Part shown: piece after piece, positions 25,405 to 34,963 of the stretch
Position numbering within the stretch: position 1 is the stretch's first letter
How the letters are laid out: each line of letters starts with the position of its first letter
Origin: Thomasclavelia spiroformis
GTDB lineage: Bacteria > Bacillota_I > Bacilli_A > Erysipelotrichales > Coprobacillaceae
Direction of reading: 5' to 3'
DNA length: 64,000 nucleotides
NCBI GenBank assembly: GCA_016901755.1
Contig: JACJKV010000010.1
Location: forward strand, 1-64,000
The notes under the pieces: generated by a model
What the model was told of the DNA's origin: nothing
What the model saw: only the letters and a program-made list of their open reading frames with translations
The model's database searches: none
Program-made: the position numbers and the translations under genes

Positions 25405-26736
25405 ATATGTTTTTTTAAGTTTTTGCAGTAATATCATCAAAGTTGGTATCAGGATAATGTTAGCTGCAAACCAGGCAATAGGATTTGCCAGACAGATAGC
25501 ACGATATCCCCAGGTTCCAACCAGTAAAAAGGCAACACCACTACGAGCCAGCAGTTCAGCACCACCTGCCAGCATGGTTAAAGCGGATTGGCCTAGTCCC
25601 TGGATCGTGTTTCGACAGACAAACAGGATACCTAAAACAAAATAGAAAATACTGTTGTAAATCAAAAACTGCTGGGCATCATTGATGACACCAGTTTCGT
25701 TTCCTGAAACAAATAATAATGAGAGATATTTGCCAAAGAAAGCCATGAAGATACAGGCTATGATACCATAGCCTATTACCAGCAGTAATGATTCTTTGAT
25801 GCCCTTAAAGATACGGTCGATCTTATTGGCACCTAAATTCTGACTGGAGAATGTTGCCATGGTAGCCCCCATCATATCCATTGGCTGAGTGAAAAACATC
25901 GACAGTTTCTGGGCTGCAGCAATTGCCGCTACTTTAGCAGAACCTAAGGTATTAACAGCACTTTGCAGGATGACTGCACCGATGGCAGTAATGGAATACT
26001 GTAGTGCCATGGGAATAGCAATATTGATCAGTTTGATGATGATCTTGCTGTTGAACTGACGGCTTTGCTGGTCAAATCTCAAATCTGGGTATTTTCGAGC
26101 CATATAAAGAAAACATAAAACTGCTGAAATGCCTTGGGAAATAATGGTTGCCAGGGCAGCCCCAGAAACGCCCATGGAAAAAGTAATGATCATGACCAGA
26201 TCTAAAACGACGTTCAAGATTGATGAAATGATCAGAAAAAGCAAAGGCGTTTTACTGTCTCCTAAAGCACGCGAGATGCTGGCTAAAAAATTATAGGCGA
26301 TGGTACATGTCAAGCCGTAAAAAATAATAGATATGTAGTCATATGACTGTTTAAAAATGTTTGTGGGTGTCTGCATCCAGGTTAACAGTGTGCTGGTCAT
26401 AAAATAAGTCAGCAATGTTAAAAACACACAGAAAAAAAGACACAGATATAAGGCATTCATGATGGTGGTTAACATACGACGGTGGTCTTTAGCACCAAAT
26501 GCCTGCGCAACAGGAATACCACATCCTTGTGTCAGACCTAAAACAAAGCCAATGATCAGAAAGTTTAAAGAACCAGTCGAACCTACTGCTGCCAAAGCGT
26601 CAACACCGACAAAGCGACCAACGATCATTGTATCAACGACATTGTATAACTGCTGAAAGATGGCTCCACCGATAAGTGGGATACAGAAGGTGATGATCAG
26701 TTTTAAGGTGTTTCCATTTGTCAGGTCTTTTTTCAT
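25393..26736 (-). CDS. MATE-family efflux protein (second)
   Basis: 447 residues from the ATG at 26736, which has AAAGGAAGG upstream; an in-frame ATG 33 bases earlier lacks a site. 'LIGGAIFQQLYNVVDTMIVGRFVG' and 'LGLTQGCGIPVAQAFGAKDHRRM' are typical of the NorM/DinF-like branch. Twelve membrane segments expected. No regulator gene is adjacent. Substrate unknown. Confidence 0.9.
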   Translation of the reverse strand: MKKDLTNGNTLKLIITFCIPLIGGAIFQQLYNVVDTMIVGRFVGVDALAAVGSTGSLNFLIIGFVLGLTQGCGIPVAQAFGAKDHRRMLTTIMNALYLCLFFCVFLTLLTYFMTSTLLTWMQTPTNIFKQSYDYISIIFYGLTCTIAYNFLASISRALGDSKTPLLFLIISSILNVVLDLVMIITFSMGVSGAALATIISQGISAVLCFLYMARKYPDLRFDQQSRQFNSKIIIKLINIAIPMALQYSITAIGAVILQSAVNTLGSAKVAAIAAAQKLSMFFTQPMDMMGATMATFSSQNLGANKIDRIFKGIKESLLLVIGYGIIACIFMAFFGKYLSLLFVSGNETGVINDAQQFLIYNSIFYFVLGILFVCRNTIQGLGQSALTMLAGGAELLARSGVAFLLVGTWGYRAICLANPIAWFAANIILIPTLMILLQKLKKTYKKV

Positions 26737-26849
26737 AATTTCCTTCCTTTCGTAATGTGATATTGTCATTTTTGCACTTTTTACAGATCGTGTCTATATG
26801 TCTTGGATCATTTTCATAATCTGAAAGTGATATGACCTAAAAGAGCAAA

Positions 26850-26877
26850 CAAAAACGCGTGTTGAAACGCGCTTTTA
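26850..26877 (-). terminator. Terminator of ComEC-like gene
   Basis: On the minus strand a CGCGT/ACGCG stem flanked by A and T runs ends the transcript just past the stop. Confidence 0.7.
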
Positions 26878-26884
26878 TTAAGTA

Positions 26885-28099
26885 TCATTGACAGCATTTC
26901 TGACATGGCTGATAGCCTTGTTTTTTGGCCTCTTGAAGAGAAATGGCCTGAGGTGTTTTCATATTGCTGCAATGGGAATTTCGATGATATTTGCTGCCTT
27001 TGCTTTTAGCAATATAGACGGTCGATAGTTGACTGTCAGTAGTTTTATATGATTTGTAGCTGATTTTATTGCCTTTGATCGTAAAAATGATATTTCCTTT
27101 TTTATCAGTGCGTAAAGTTTTGATGTTTTTGCGTTTTAAACGTGACAGCACTTTGGCACTGGGATGATTGTAGCGGTTGTTTTGACCACATTCAATGACA
27201 GCGTATTTAATTTTTATGGCTTTGAGAAATTTCTGGCCGGTTGCAGACTGACTGCCATGATGGGATACTTTTAAAATATCTACTTTAGAAGGCAGCTGAT
27301 CAAGAATTTTATTTTCTGTTTTTTCTGTCGCATCTCCCATAAACAGGATGTTGTGTTTTTTATATTGTAAAAGTGTAACTAATGATAATTCATTTCCCTG
27401 GCCGGTTGCCTTGGTGTTAAAAAATCTGATGGATGAGTGATCATCAAGACTGATTTTTCTGTTTTCTAAAGGCACAGCAGGGGTTAGATTTTTAGCGGAT
27501 AAAGCATTAATAAAGTCACGATAGGTTTTGCTTTGAGCACTGCCATTACATACATAGGTCTGGCTAATGTCAAAGTTTGTTACCACAGCGTCGAGACCAC
27601 CACAATGATCAGCATCAGGATGAGTGCTGATCAGATAATTGATTTTTTTGACTTTTAATTGATGAAGGTAGCTGACGATGCGCTGTTCATCATCGTTATC
27701 ACCACCATCGATCAGTACATTTTTATCTTGGCTTTGAATAAAGGTACAATCGGAATTGCCGGTATCGATAAAATGAATTTTAATAGCTGAAGCTGAAGCT
27801 TCTTTTTTTATATTTTGCTGGTTGGTCTTGGCTGGTTCTATTGCATAGAGGGCATTGCTGTATCTGCTTTGCATGAGACCATCAAAGCAAACCGCTGTTA
27901 AAATAAAAAACAGCAGACAGATAATCCTGATCGGTTTTCTTCGCTGGTAAAAACGAAAATGATTTTGTTTTTGACTGTGTCCAAGCAATAGAATTATCAT
28001 GATCAAAGCCATTGTTTTCATCGAGGATAAAAACAGGATGGTCAAGATTCCAGCAAGACAGATCAGATAAATGGAATGTAATAGGGATTTTGTTTTCAT
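26885..28099 (-). CDS. ComEC/Rec2-like metallo-beta-lactamase-fold protein, membrane-anchored
   Basis: 404 residues. Two hydrophobic segments (about 8-40) and another near 55-70 anchor it, then an extracytoplasmic metallo-beta-lactamase domain: 'IHFIDTGNSDCTFI', 'NVLIDGGDNDDE', zinc motif 'STHPDADHCGG', 'ILFMGDATEKTENKIL', 'DILKVSHHGSQSA'. The last 40 residues ('KYHRNSHCSNM', 'GYQPCQKCC') form an Ada-like Cys/His metal knuckle. It has no ComEC channel domain, so it is not a DNA-uptake pore; secreted nuclease or phosphodiesterase activity is the usual inference. Confidence 0.82.
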   Translation of the reverse strand: MKTKSLLHSIYLICLAGILTILFLSSMKTMALIMIILLLGHSQKQNHFRFYQRRKPIRIICLLFFILTAVCFDGLMQSRYSNALYAIEPAKTNQQNIKKEASASAIKIHFIDTGNSDCTFIQSQDKNVLIDGGDNDDEQRIVSYLHQLKVKKINYLISTHPDADHCGGLDAVVTNFDISQTYVCNGSAQSKTYRDFINALSAKNLTPAVPLENRKISLDDHSSIRFFNTKATGQGNELSLVTLLQYKKHNILFMGDATEKTENKILDQLPSKVDILKVSHHGSQSATGQKFLKAIKIKYAVIECGQNNRYNHPSAKVLSRLKRKNIKTLRTDKKGNIIFTIKGNKISYKSYKTTDSQLSTVYIAKSKGSKYHRNSHCSNMKTPQAISLQEAKKQGYQPCQKCCQ

Positions 28100-28215
28100 C
28101 TTGGCTCCTTTCTTTTTTATACTACCATTGAAGAAAAAAAGATGTAAAGAGAATTTATCGGTGAGTGTTTTAAGGCTATGTCATATATGATAGAATAAAA
28201 TCGAGGTGAATATGA

Positions 28216-29313
28216 ATGACTGGGAGAAAATTAAATAAGAAAAAGGTAGCTTTGGCAGCGACCTTGCTGGTTGTGATCATTGCATTGGGAATATATGCAG
28301 TCTTTTCTTTGACTGACAGTGCCTCAAAGCCAGAAACAGAAAAAAAGGATACGGCCAAGGTTCAGGAAGAAAAACAGGAAGAAAAAAGTGAAGCCCAGGA
28401 AGTTAACTTTACTATTTCTTTTGCTGGTGACTGTACTTTAGGCAATTATGCTGGTCAGGCTTATGATGGTTCGTTTAATCAGGAGTATGTAAGACAGGGC
28501 AGCGATCCTGCTTATTTCTTAAAAAATGTACAGGATGTTTTCGCTAATGATGATCTAACCGTAGTAAATCTGGAAGGACCGATTACGACAGCTACAGCTC
28601 ATGCTGAAAAACAGTTTGCTTTCAGCGGCAAACCTGAATATGTCAAGATTCTAACCACTGGCAGCGTAGAGGCGGTTTCGGTAGCAAATAATCACAGTGA
28701 AGATTATTTTACTCAGGGTTTGACTGATACTAAAAACTATTTGGATGAAGCTGGTGTTGGTTATTTTGGCTATGATGATTATTGGATCAGGGAAATCAAA
28801 GGCATTAAATGTGGCTTTTTGGGGTATCGTTCTTTATCACTTTCGATGAATAACGCAGAAGGTCAGGCAAAGATTAAAGCAGCTATCACGCAGCTAAAGG
28901 AACAGGAAAACTGTCAGCTGGTTTTTGTTTTTTATCATTGGGGCATTGAAAGACAGTATTATGCTAATGATGATCAGCGTTCTTTAGCGCATTTTACGAT
29001 CGATGCGGGTGCTGATGCGGTCATTGGTTCGCATCCTCATGTTGTTCAAGGCAGTGAAACCTATCAGAACAAGCCAATCATTTATTCATTGGGTAATTTC
29101 TGTTTTGGTGGAAACCGTAATCCAAGTGATACTGACAGTATGATCTATCAGCTGACATATCAGTTTAAAGGCAATGAACAAACCGGTTATCAGGTTAATA
29201 TCGTTCCTTGTGCCTTGACTTCTACATCAGGGCGTAATGACTATCAGCCAAAAATTCTTACCGGAGATGAAGGCCAGAGGGTTTTAGATAAGATCAGAAA
29301 ATACAGTTATTAA
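28216..29313 (+). CDS. CapA-family (PGA_cap) secreted metallophosphatase
   Basis: 365 residues. A membrane anchor at 10-31, then a charged Glu/Lys linker (about 38-62), then the CapA domain: 'ISFAGDCTLGNYAG', 'LTVVNLEGPITTA', 'VSVANNHSEDYFTQGL', 'FYHWGIE', 'IGSHPHVVQGSE', 'IIYSLGNFCFGG', the order of the calcineurin-like metal ligands. Relatives take part in poly-gamma-glutamate capsule synthesis or act as lipid-linked phosphatases; no cap operon is here. GAGGTGA precedes the start. Confidence 0.88.
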   Translation: MTGRKLNKKKVALAATLLVVIIALGIYAVFSLTDSASKPETEKKDTAKVQEEKQEEKSEAQEVNFTISFAGDCTLGNYAGQAYDGSFNQEYVRQGSDPAYFLKNVQDVFANDDLTVVNLEGPITTATAHAEKQFAFSGKPEYVKILTTGSVEAVSVANNHSEDYFTQGLTDTKNYLDEAGVGYFGYDDYWIREIKGIKCGFLGYRSLSLSMNNAEGQAKIKAAITQLKEQENCQLVFVFYHWGIERQYYANDDQRSLAHFTIDAGADAVIGSHPHVVQGSETYQNKPIIYSLGNFCFGGNRNPSDTDSMIYQLTYQFKGNEQTGYQVNIVPCALTSTSGRNDYQPKILTGDEGQRVLDKIRKYSY

Positions 29314-29329
29314 AAAATAAAAGTTTTTG

Positions 29330-29358
29330 TTGCTAAAAAATGTCAGATTTGATATTAT
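29330..29358 (+). promoter_or_regulatory. Promoter of the fhs-pur operon
   Basis: TTGCTA (29330-29335) and TATTAT (29353-29358), spacer 17, would start the transcript near 29365, just before the riboswitch. Confidence 0.65.
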
Positions 29359-29368
29359 TCAAGTAGTT

Positions 29369-29434
29369 ATACGACTGACGGAAGTGGAATTAACCACATG
29401 GAGTATAATAGTAGAAGAGCCGACCGTCTGGGCC
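29369..29434 (+). ncRNA. ZTP (pfl) riboswitch aptamer
   Basis: The pattern 'CGACTGACGG', then the hairpin 'AAGTGGAATTAACCACA' with 'TGGAG', and the closing 'CCGTCTGGGC' matches the ZTP aptamer, whose hallmark is CCGxCUGGGC pairing back to the first stem. ZTP/ZMP builds up when 10-formyl-THF is scarce, and the aptamer commonly controls fhs and purH. Here it directly precedes fhs and the pur operon. Identified by eye from the known consensus. Confidence 0.85.
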
Positions 29435-29464
29435 AAAGAGTCCGGATGATTAGGCTCTTTTTTT
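29415..29464 (+). terminator. Riboswitch-controlled terminator
   Basis: AAGAGCC (29415-29421), which lies inside the aptamer, pairs with GGCTCTT (29453-29459), followed by T-run. The 5' arm is shared with the aptamer, so ligand binding should block the terminator and turn the operon on. Confidence 0.8.
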
Positions 29465-29594
29465 GATAAATGTTGGAGATGCCTTTTATTCAAGGCCATT
29501 AATTCGGTGATTTGGTTGAGAGAAGACGAAAATTACGATATAATGACATTGAATTTAGAGACATTATTCCAGAAAAAAGAAAGGAAGAATTGAT

Positions 29595-31265
29595 ATGTTG
29601 ACAGATGTAGAAATTGCGCAAAACGCAAAGATGGAACCAATTGTTAATATCGCAAAAAAAGTTGGTTTAGATGAAGATGATCTGGAGTTATATGGGAAAT
29701 ATAAAGCCAAAATTTCTCTGGATGCCATCAAAAAAGCAGAAAAGAATGAAAATGGGAAGCTGGTATTAGTTACGGCCATTAATCCAACACCTGCCGGTGA
29801 AGGAAAGACAACAACGATGATCGGTTTATCTCAGGCTTTAAATAAATTAGGAAAGAAATCTGTAGTTGCCATGCGTGAACCATCATTAGGGCCATGTTTT
29901 GGAATCAAAGGTGGTGCTGCAGGTGGAGGCTATGCTCAAGTTGTACCAATGGAAGATATCAATCTGCATTTTACTGGTGATATTCATGCCATTACCGCAG
30001 CCAACAATTTGATTGCGGCTATGCTGGATAATTCTATTCATCAGGGAAATCCTTTAAATATCGACGTTCGTCAGATCGTATGGAAACGTGTTGTTGATTT
30101 AAATGACCGTGCTTTACGTCATACCGTTTGTGGACTGGGAGGAAAAGTCAATGGTGTGCCTCGTGAAGACGGTTTTGATATAACAGTAGCCAGTGAAGTA
30201 ATGGCCATTTTATGTCTGGCAACCTCACTGGAAGATTTAAAACAAAGAGCTGGGCGTATGATCGTAGCCTATACATATGATGGTCAGCCAGTTACGGTTA
30301 ATGATCTTCAGGCAACAGGAGCTGTTACCTTATTATTAAAAGATGCTATTAAACCAAACCTGGTTCAGACTTTGGATCATACTCCGGTATTCGTTCATGG
30401 AGGACCATTCGCAAATATCGCTCATGGCTGCAATTCTGTTATGGCAACGCAGCTGGCTATTAAATTAGGTGATCTGGCGATTACTGAAGCTGGATTTGGA
30501 GCTGATTTAGGAGCAGAAAAATTCCTTGATATTAAATGTCGTCAGGCTGGTTTAAAACCTGATGCGGTTGTTATTGTTGCTACGGTTCGTGCTTTAAAGA
30601 TGCATGGGGGAGTAGCTAAAAAAGATTTAGGTGAAGAAAATCTGGAAGCTTTAAAAGCAGGTTTAGAAAATCTGGAAAAACATATTGAAAATATTGTTAA
30701 ATATGATTTGCCAAGTGTTGTTGCTATTAACGCTTTTCCAACTGATACTGAAGCTGAACTGGCTTTATTGAATGAATGCTGCCAGAAACTGGGAGTTGAT
30801 GTAGCCATTTCAAAAGTTTGGGAAAAAGGTGCTGATGGTGGTATTGAACTGGCAGAAAAATTATTAGAAGTTTTAGATACCAAAGAAGCTCATTATCATC
30901 CATTATATGATCTTGATTTACCAGTTGAAAAGAAAATTGAAACGATCGTTAAGGAAATCTATGGTGGTGATGGTGTTGAATTGACTAAAAAGGCCAAGAA
31001 TAAGATCAAAAAGTATACTGAACAGGGATTGGGACAATTACCTATCTGTATTGCTAAAACTCAGTATTCGCTCTCTGATCAGCCAGCATTGCTGGGTAGA
31101 CCAACTGGTTTTACAGTAACGATCAATGATGTTATTCCTTCGGCTGGAGCTGGTTTTCTGGTTGCTATTTCGGGAGATATCATGCGTATGCCTGGACTGC
31201 CTAAACGTCCTGCAGCGGTTGGTATGGATATCGATGAAAACGGCAAAATCGTAGGATTATTCTAA
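29595..31265 (+). CDS. fhs: Formate-tetrahydrofolate ligase
   Basis: Makes 10-formyl-THF from formate, THF and ATP. 556 residues, the normal length. '[19 protein letters not shown]' is the ATP loop, with '[37 protein letters not shown]' typical of the family. Its product feeds PurN and PurH, encoded next. First gene behind the ZTP riboswitch; a hairpin separates it from purE. Confidence 0.97.
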   Translation: MLTDVEIAQNAKMEPIVNIAKKVGLDEDDLELYGKYKAKISLDAIKKAEKNENGKLVLVTAINPTPAGEGKTTTMIGLSQALNKLGKKSVVAMREPSLGPCFGIKGGAAGGGYAQVVPMEDINLHFTGDIHAITAANNLIAAMLDNSIHQGNPLNIDVRQIVWKRVVDLNDRALRHTVCGLGGKVNGVPREDGFDITVASEVMAILCLATSLEDLKQRAGRMIVAYTYDGQPVTVNDLQATGAVTLLLKDAIKPNLVQTLDHTPVFVHGGPFANIAHGCNSVMATQLAIKLGDLAITEAGFGADLGAEKFLDIKCRQAGLKPDAVVIVATVRALKMHGGVAKKDLGEENLEALKAGLENLEKHIENIVKYDLPSVVAINAFPTDTEAELALLNECCQKLGVDVAISKVWEKGADGGIELAEKLLEVLDTKEAHYHPLYDLDLPVEKKIETIVKEIYGGDGVELTKKAKNKIKKYTEQGLGQLPICIAKTQYSLSDQPALLGRPTGFTVTINDVIPSAGAGFLVAISGDIMRMPGLPKRPAAVGMDIDENGKIVGLF

Positions 31266-31282
31266 AAGTGACGTAAGTCACT
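31264..31282 (+). other. Hairpin between fhs and purE
   Basis: AAAAGTGAC-GTAA-GTCACTTTT with only TTTTCG after. It may be a partial terminator or an mRNA-processing/stability hairpin that sets fhs above the pur genes. Confidence 0.6.
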
Positions 31283-31316
31283 TTTCGTGCTTAAAATGAA
31301 AAGGAGAAATGAAAAG

Positions 31317-31805
31317 ATGAAAGTCGCAATTATCATGGGATCAACAAGTGATCTGGCAAAAGTGGAACCTGCAATTTCAATTTTAAAAGACTATGGAGTT
31401 GAAGTTGCAGTCAGATGTCTGTCTGCGCATAGAGCGCATTTAGGATTAAGTGAATTTATTAAAGAAACTGAAACGGATGGAACGGAAGTTATTATTACTG
31501 CTGCAGGAATGGCTGCAGCTTTACCTGGGGTCGTTGCCAGCCAGACCGTACTGCCTGTTATTGGGGTACCTATTGCTGGCAGTCAGTTAGACGGATTAGA
31601 TGCATTATTGTCGATCGTGCAGATGCCTTCTGGAATTCCGGTAGCTACTGTAGCTATTAATGGCAGCAAAAATGCTGCATATCTGGCTTTATCGATCATG
31701 GCTGTTAAACATGATGAAATCAAAGCTAAATTAAAGGATTATCGTAAACAGATGGAAGCTGACGCTATGAAAGCTAACCAAGAAGTGATAGAAAAATATA
31801 AATAA
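31317..31805 (+). CDS. purE: N5-carboxyaminoimidazole ribonucleotide mutase
   Basis: 162 residues from the ATG at 31317 after AAAGGAG; the longer frame starts before this site. 'IIMGSTSDLAKVEPAISIL', 'RCLSAHRAH' and 'LLSIVQMPSGIPVATVAIN' are PurE signatures and look closer to class I, which works with PurK. No purK is in the window, so either it lies elsewhere or the enzyme uses carbonylated AIR directly. Confidence 0.93.
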   Translation: MKVAIIMGSTSDLAKVEPAISILKDYGVEVAVRCLSAHRAHLGLSEFIKETETDGTEVIITAAGMAAALPGVVASQTVLPVIGVPIAGSQLDGLDALLSIVQMPSGIPVATVAINGSKNAAYLALSIMAVKHDEIKAKLKDYRKQMEADAMKANQEVIEKYK

Positions 31806-31816
31806 GGAGATTGAAA

Positions 31817-32842
31817 ATGGATTACAAAAAAGCTGGAGTTGATATTGTTGCTGGGTACAAATCAGTAGAACTGATGAAAGAACATGTCAAAAAAACAATG
31901 AGACCGGAAGTATTAGGTGGTTTAGGTGGTTTTGCAGGGGCTTTTGATTTAAGCAAGATCAAAGAGATGGATGAACCAGTACTGCTTTCGGGAACCGATG
32001 GCTGTGGGACCAAAGTTAAGCTGGCCTTTATCATGGATAAACATGATACGATCGGAATTGATGCTGTTGCGATGTGTGTCAATGACATTGCCTGTTCAGG
32101 TGGTGAACCATTATTCTTTTTAGATTATATTGCCTGTGGGAAAAACTATCCTGAAAAAATTGCAACTATTGTCAGTGGTGTTGCCCAAGGCTGTGTTCAG
32201 TCTGAATGTGCTTTAGTTGGTGGGGAAACGGCAGAACATCCTGGACTTATGCCTGAAGATGATTATGATCTGGCAGGGTTCGCTGTTGGTGTTGTTGATA
32301 AAAAAGATATCATTGATGGTTCTACGATCAAAGCGGGAGATGTTTTAGTAGGAATGGCTTCAAGTGGCGTTCATTCTAATGGTTTTTCGCTGGTTAGAAA
32401 AGTATTTGAGATGACAAAAGAATCTTTGGATACTTACTATGATGAATTAGGAAAGACTTTAGGTGAAGCCTTGATCGAACCAACACGTATTTATGTCAAA
32501 GCTTTAAAGAATATTAAAAACAACGGTGTTAAAGTCAAAGGCTGCTGTCATATTACTGGTGGAGGTTTCTTTGAAAATGTACCAAGAATGTTACCAGAAA
32601 ATGCCAGAGCGCAAATTAAAAAAGACAGTTATCCAGTGCCTCCAATTTTTGATCTGATTGCTAAAAATGGTGATATTGCTGAAGAAATGATGTATAACAC
32701 ATTTAATATGGGATTAGGTATGGTCATTGCTTTAGATCCTGCTGATGTTGAAAAAGCGATGGCAGCTATTCAGGCTGCTGGTGATCAATGCTATATTGTC
32801 GGTGAAATTGTTAATGGTGAAAAAGGAGTCGACTTATGCTAA
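31817..32842 (+). CDS. purM: Phosphoribosylformylglycinamidine cyclo-ligase (AIR synthase)
   Basis: 341 residues from the ATG at 31817 (AAGGAGA upstream). 'PVLLSGTDGCGTKVKLAF', 'GIDAVAMCVNDIACSGGEPLFFLDYIACGK' and 'ALVGGETAEHPGLM' are PurM motifs for ATP and substrate. Step five of purine synthesis. It overlaps purN by seven bases. Confidence 0.96.
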   Translation: MDYKKAGVDIVAGYKSVELMKEHVKKTMRPEVLGGLGGFAGAFDLSKIKEMDEPVLLSGTDGCGTKVKLAFIMDKHDTIGIDAVAMCVNDIACSGGEPLFFLDYIACGKNYPEKIATIVSGVAQGCVQSECALVGGETAEHPGLMPEDDYDLAGFAVGVVDKKDIIDGSTIKAGDVLVGMASSGVHSNGFSLVRKVFEMTKESLDTYYDELGKTLGEALIEPTRIYVKALKNIKNNGVKVKGCCHITGGGFFENVPRMLPENARAQIKKDSYPVPPIFDLIAKNGDIAEEMMYNTFNMGLGMVIALDPADVEKAMAAIQAAGDQCYIVGEIVNGEKGVDLC

Positions 32843-33429
32843 AAATTGCTGTTTTCGTTTCGGGAGGCGGTACCGATCTGCAGTCGATCATTGATGCTGT
32901 TCAAGCAGGAAAGATCAATGGTGAAATTGTTCTGGTATTGTCTAATCGTATGAAAGCCTATGGGCTGGAAAGAGCGAGACAGGCTGGTATTGAAACGGCA
33001 GTTGTCAAAAAAGATGACGAACTGATCGTCAGAATGTTAAAAGAAAGAAATGTTGATCTGGTCGTTTTAGCTGGATATTTGGCTATATTAACGGATACGT
33101 TAATTGAAGCTTATCCTAACAGGATCATTAATATTCATCCCTCACTGATTCCTTCTTTCTGCGGTCCAGGAATGTATGGGATGCATGTTCATGATGCAGT
33201 CTTAGCCAGAGGAGTGAAGGTCAGTGGAGCGACAGTTCATTTTGTCAGTCAGGAAGTTGATGGTGGTCCGATCATCAAACAGGTGGCTTGTGATATTTCT
33301 GATTTGGATAAGGCAGAGGATATTCAAGCCAGAGTTTTAGAAATAGAACATCAGTTATTACCAGAAGTAGTAGGGTTATACTGTGATGGAAAAATAAAAA
33401 TTATTGATGGAAAGGTAAAGGTGTTTTAG
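32836..33429 (+). CDS. purN: Phosphoribosylglycinamide formyltransferase
   Basis: 197 residues. 'AVFVSGGGTDLQSIIDAV', 'NIHPSLIPSFCGPGMYG' (catalytic Asn-His with the loop) and 'VSGATVHFVSQEVDGGPII' are typical. Uses 10-formyl-THF made by Fhs. Its start lies inside the end of purM, and its stop touches the purH start, so translation is coupled across the three genes. Confidence 0.95.
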   Translation: MLKIAVFVSGGGTDLQSIIDAVQAGKINGEIVLVLSNRMKAYGLERARQAGIETAVVKKDDELIVRMLKERNVDLVVLAGYLAILTDTLIEAYPNRIINIHPSLIPSFCGPGMYGMHVHDAVLARGVKVSGATVHFVSQEVDGGPIIKQVACDISDLDKAEDIQARVLEIEHQLLPEVVGLYCDGKIKIIDGKVKVF

Positions 33430-34953
33430 ATGAAAAGAGCTTTAATTTCAGTAACAAATAAAGATGGTGTTGTTGATTTTGCCAAAGGGCTGGTTGCTTT
33501 AGGTTATGAAATTGTTTCAACTGGTGGAACAATGAAAGTTTTAGAAGATCAGGGCGTACCTTGTATCGCAATTGATGATGTTACAGGTTTTCCAGAAATG
33601 CTGGATGGACGTGTTAAAACACTGCATCCAAAAATTCATGGTGGACTGTTATTCAGAAGAGATCTGCCAAGTCATGTTGAAACAGTGAAAGAATATGGAA
33701 TTCAGCCTATTGATCTGGTATGTGTGAATCTTTATGAATTTGAAAAAGCATTAAAAGCAGGTAAAGAATTGCCTGATATGATTGAAAATATCGATATTGG
33801 TGGTCCATCAATGATCAGATCAGCTGCTAAAAACTTTAAAGATGTGCTGATCGTTACTGATCCTCATGATTATCATGTGGTATTGGAAGCAATTAAAAAT
33901 AATGCGACTGATTTTGATTTCAGATTAAATCTGGCTTATAAGGCATTTTCGATGACTGGTGCTTATGATGCCATGATTTCAAGATATTTTGCTGATCAGG
34001 TTGGAGATCAGTTCCCAGATACTTTAAATATCTCATTAAAGAAAGTAGAACATCTGCGTTATGGTGAAAACTCACAGCAGGCAGCTAATAAATATGAAGA
34101 TACTTATGTTCAAAAATCATTACTGGATTATGAACAGTTACATGGTAAAGAAATTTCATTTAATAATGTTAATGACTTATATGGTGCCGTAGCTGTAGTC
34201 AGAGAATTTGGTGATCAGATCGTGACTGCTGCTATTAAACATTCAACACCTTGTGGGGTGGCGATTGGTGATACAGGATATGATTCTTATATGAAAGCTT
34301 ATGAAGCTGATCCACAGTCTATCTTTGGTGGTATCGTGGCAGTTAACTATAAAGTTGACAAGGCAACTGCTGAAGAAATGCATAAGATCTTCCTGGAAAT
34401 CGTTGCTGCTCCAGATTATGATGAAGATGCATTAGAAATCTTAAAGAAAAAGAAAAATCTGCGTATTTTAAAATTAAAGAACCTGGATGCCAGAGAAGCC
34501 AAATATGATATTAAATATCTGGAAGGAAAAGTTCTGGTTCAGGAATTAAATAAAGAAATGATCAAAGAAATGAAAGTCGTTACTGATGCTCAGCCAACTG
34601 AAAAACAGTTAGCAGATATGGAATTTGGTATGAAAGTTGTTAAATATGTCAAATCAAATGCCATCTGTATCGTTAAAGACGGTGTAACTTTAGCTATTGG
34701 TGGAGGACAGACTTCACGTGTATGGGCATTAGAAAATGCGATTCATAATAATCCTGATAAAGATTTCAATGGTGCCGTTTTAGCATCAGATGCTTTCTTC
34801 CCATTTAATGACTGCGTACAGGTTGCTGCTGATGCTGGAATTAAAGCAATCGTGCAGCCAGGTGGATCAATCAGAGATCAGGATTCTATTGATTTATGTA
34901 ATGAAAAGAATATACCTATGGTATTTAGCGGATACAGACACTTCAGACACTAG
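33430..34953 (+). CDS. purH: AICAR transformylase / IMP cyclohydrolase
   Basis: 507 residues. N-terminal IMP cyclohydrolase part (about 1-190): 'ALISVTNKDGVVDFAKGL', 'STGGTMKVLED', 'DGRVKTLHPKIHGGLL'. C-terminal transformylase part: 'LRYGENSQQAA', 'AIKHSTPCGVAIG' with the catalytic Lys-His, 'VLASDAFFPFNDCVQVAADAG'. It carries out the last two steps to IMP and is the second user of formyl-THF, consistent with ZTP control of the operon. Confidence 0.96.
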   Translation: MKRALISVTNKDGVVDFAKGLVALGYEIVSTGGTMKVLEDQGVPCIAIDDVTGFPEMLDGRVKTLHPKIHGGLLFRRDLPSHVETVKEYGIQPIDLVCVNLYEFEKALKAGKELPDMIENIDIGGPSMIRSAAKNFKDVLIVTDPHDYHVVLEAIKNNATDFDFRLNLAYKAFSMTGAYDAMISRYFADQVGDQFPDTLNISLKKVEHLRYGENSQQAANKYEDTYVQKSLLDYEQLHGKEISFNNVNDLYGAVAVVREFGDQIVTAAIKHSTPCGVAIGDTGYDSYMKAYEADPQSIFGGIVAVNYKVDKATAEEMHKIFLEIVAAPDYDEDALEILKKKKNLRILKLKNLDAREAKYDIKYLEGKVLVQELNKEMIKEMKVVTDAQPTEKQLADMEFGMKVVKYVKSNAICIVKDGVTLAIGGGQTSRVWALENAIHNNPDKDFNGAVLASDAFFPFNDCVQVAADAGIKAIVQPGGSIRDQDSIDLCNEKNIPMVFSGYRHFRH

Positions 34954-34963
34954 GAGGTAAATC

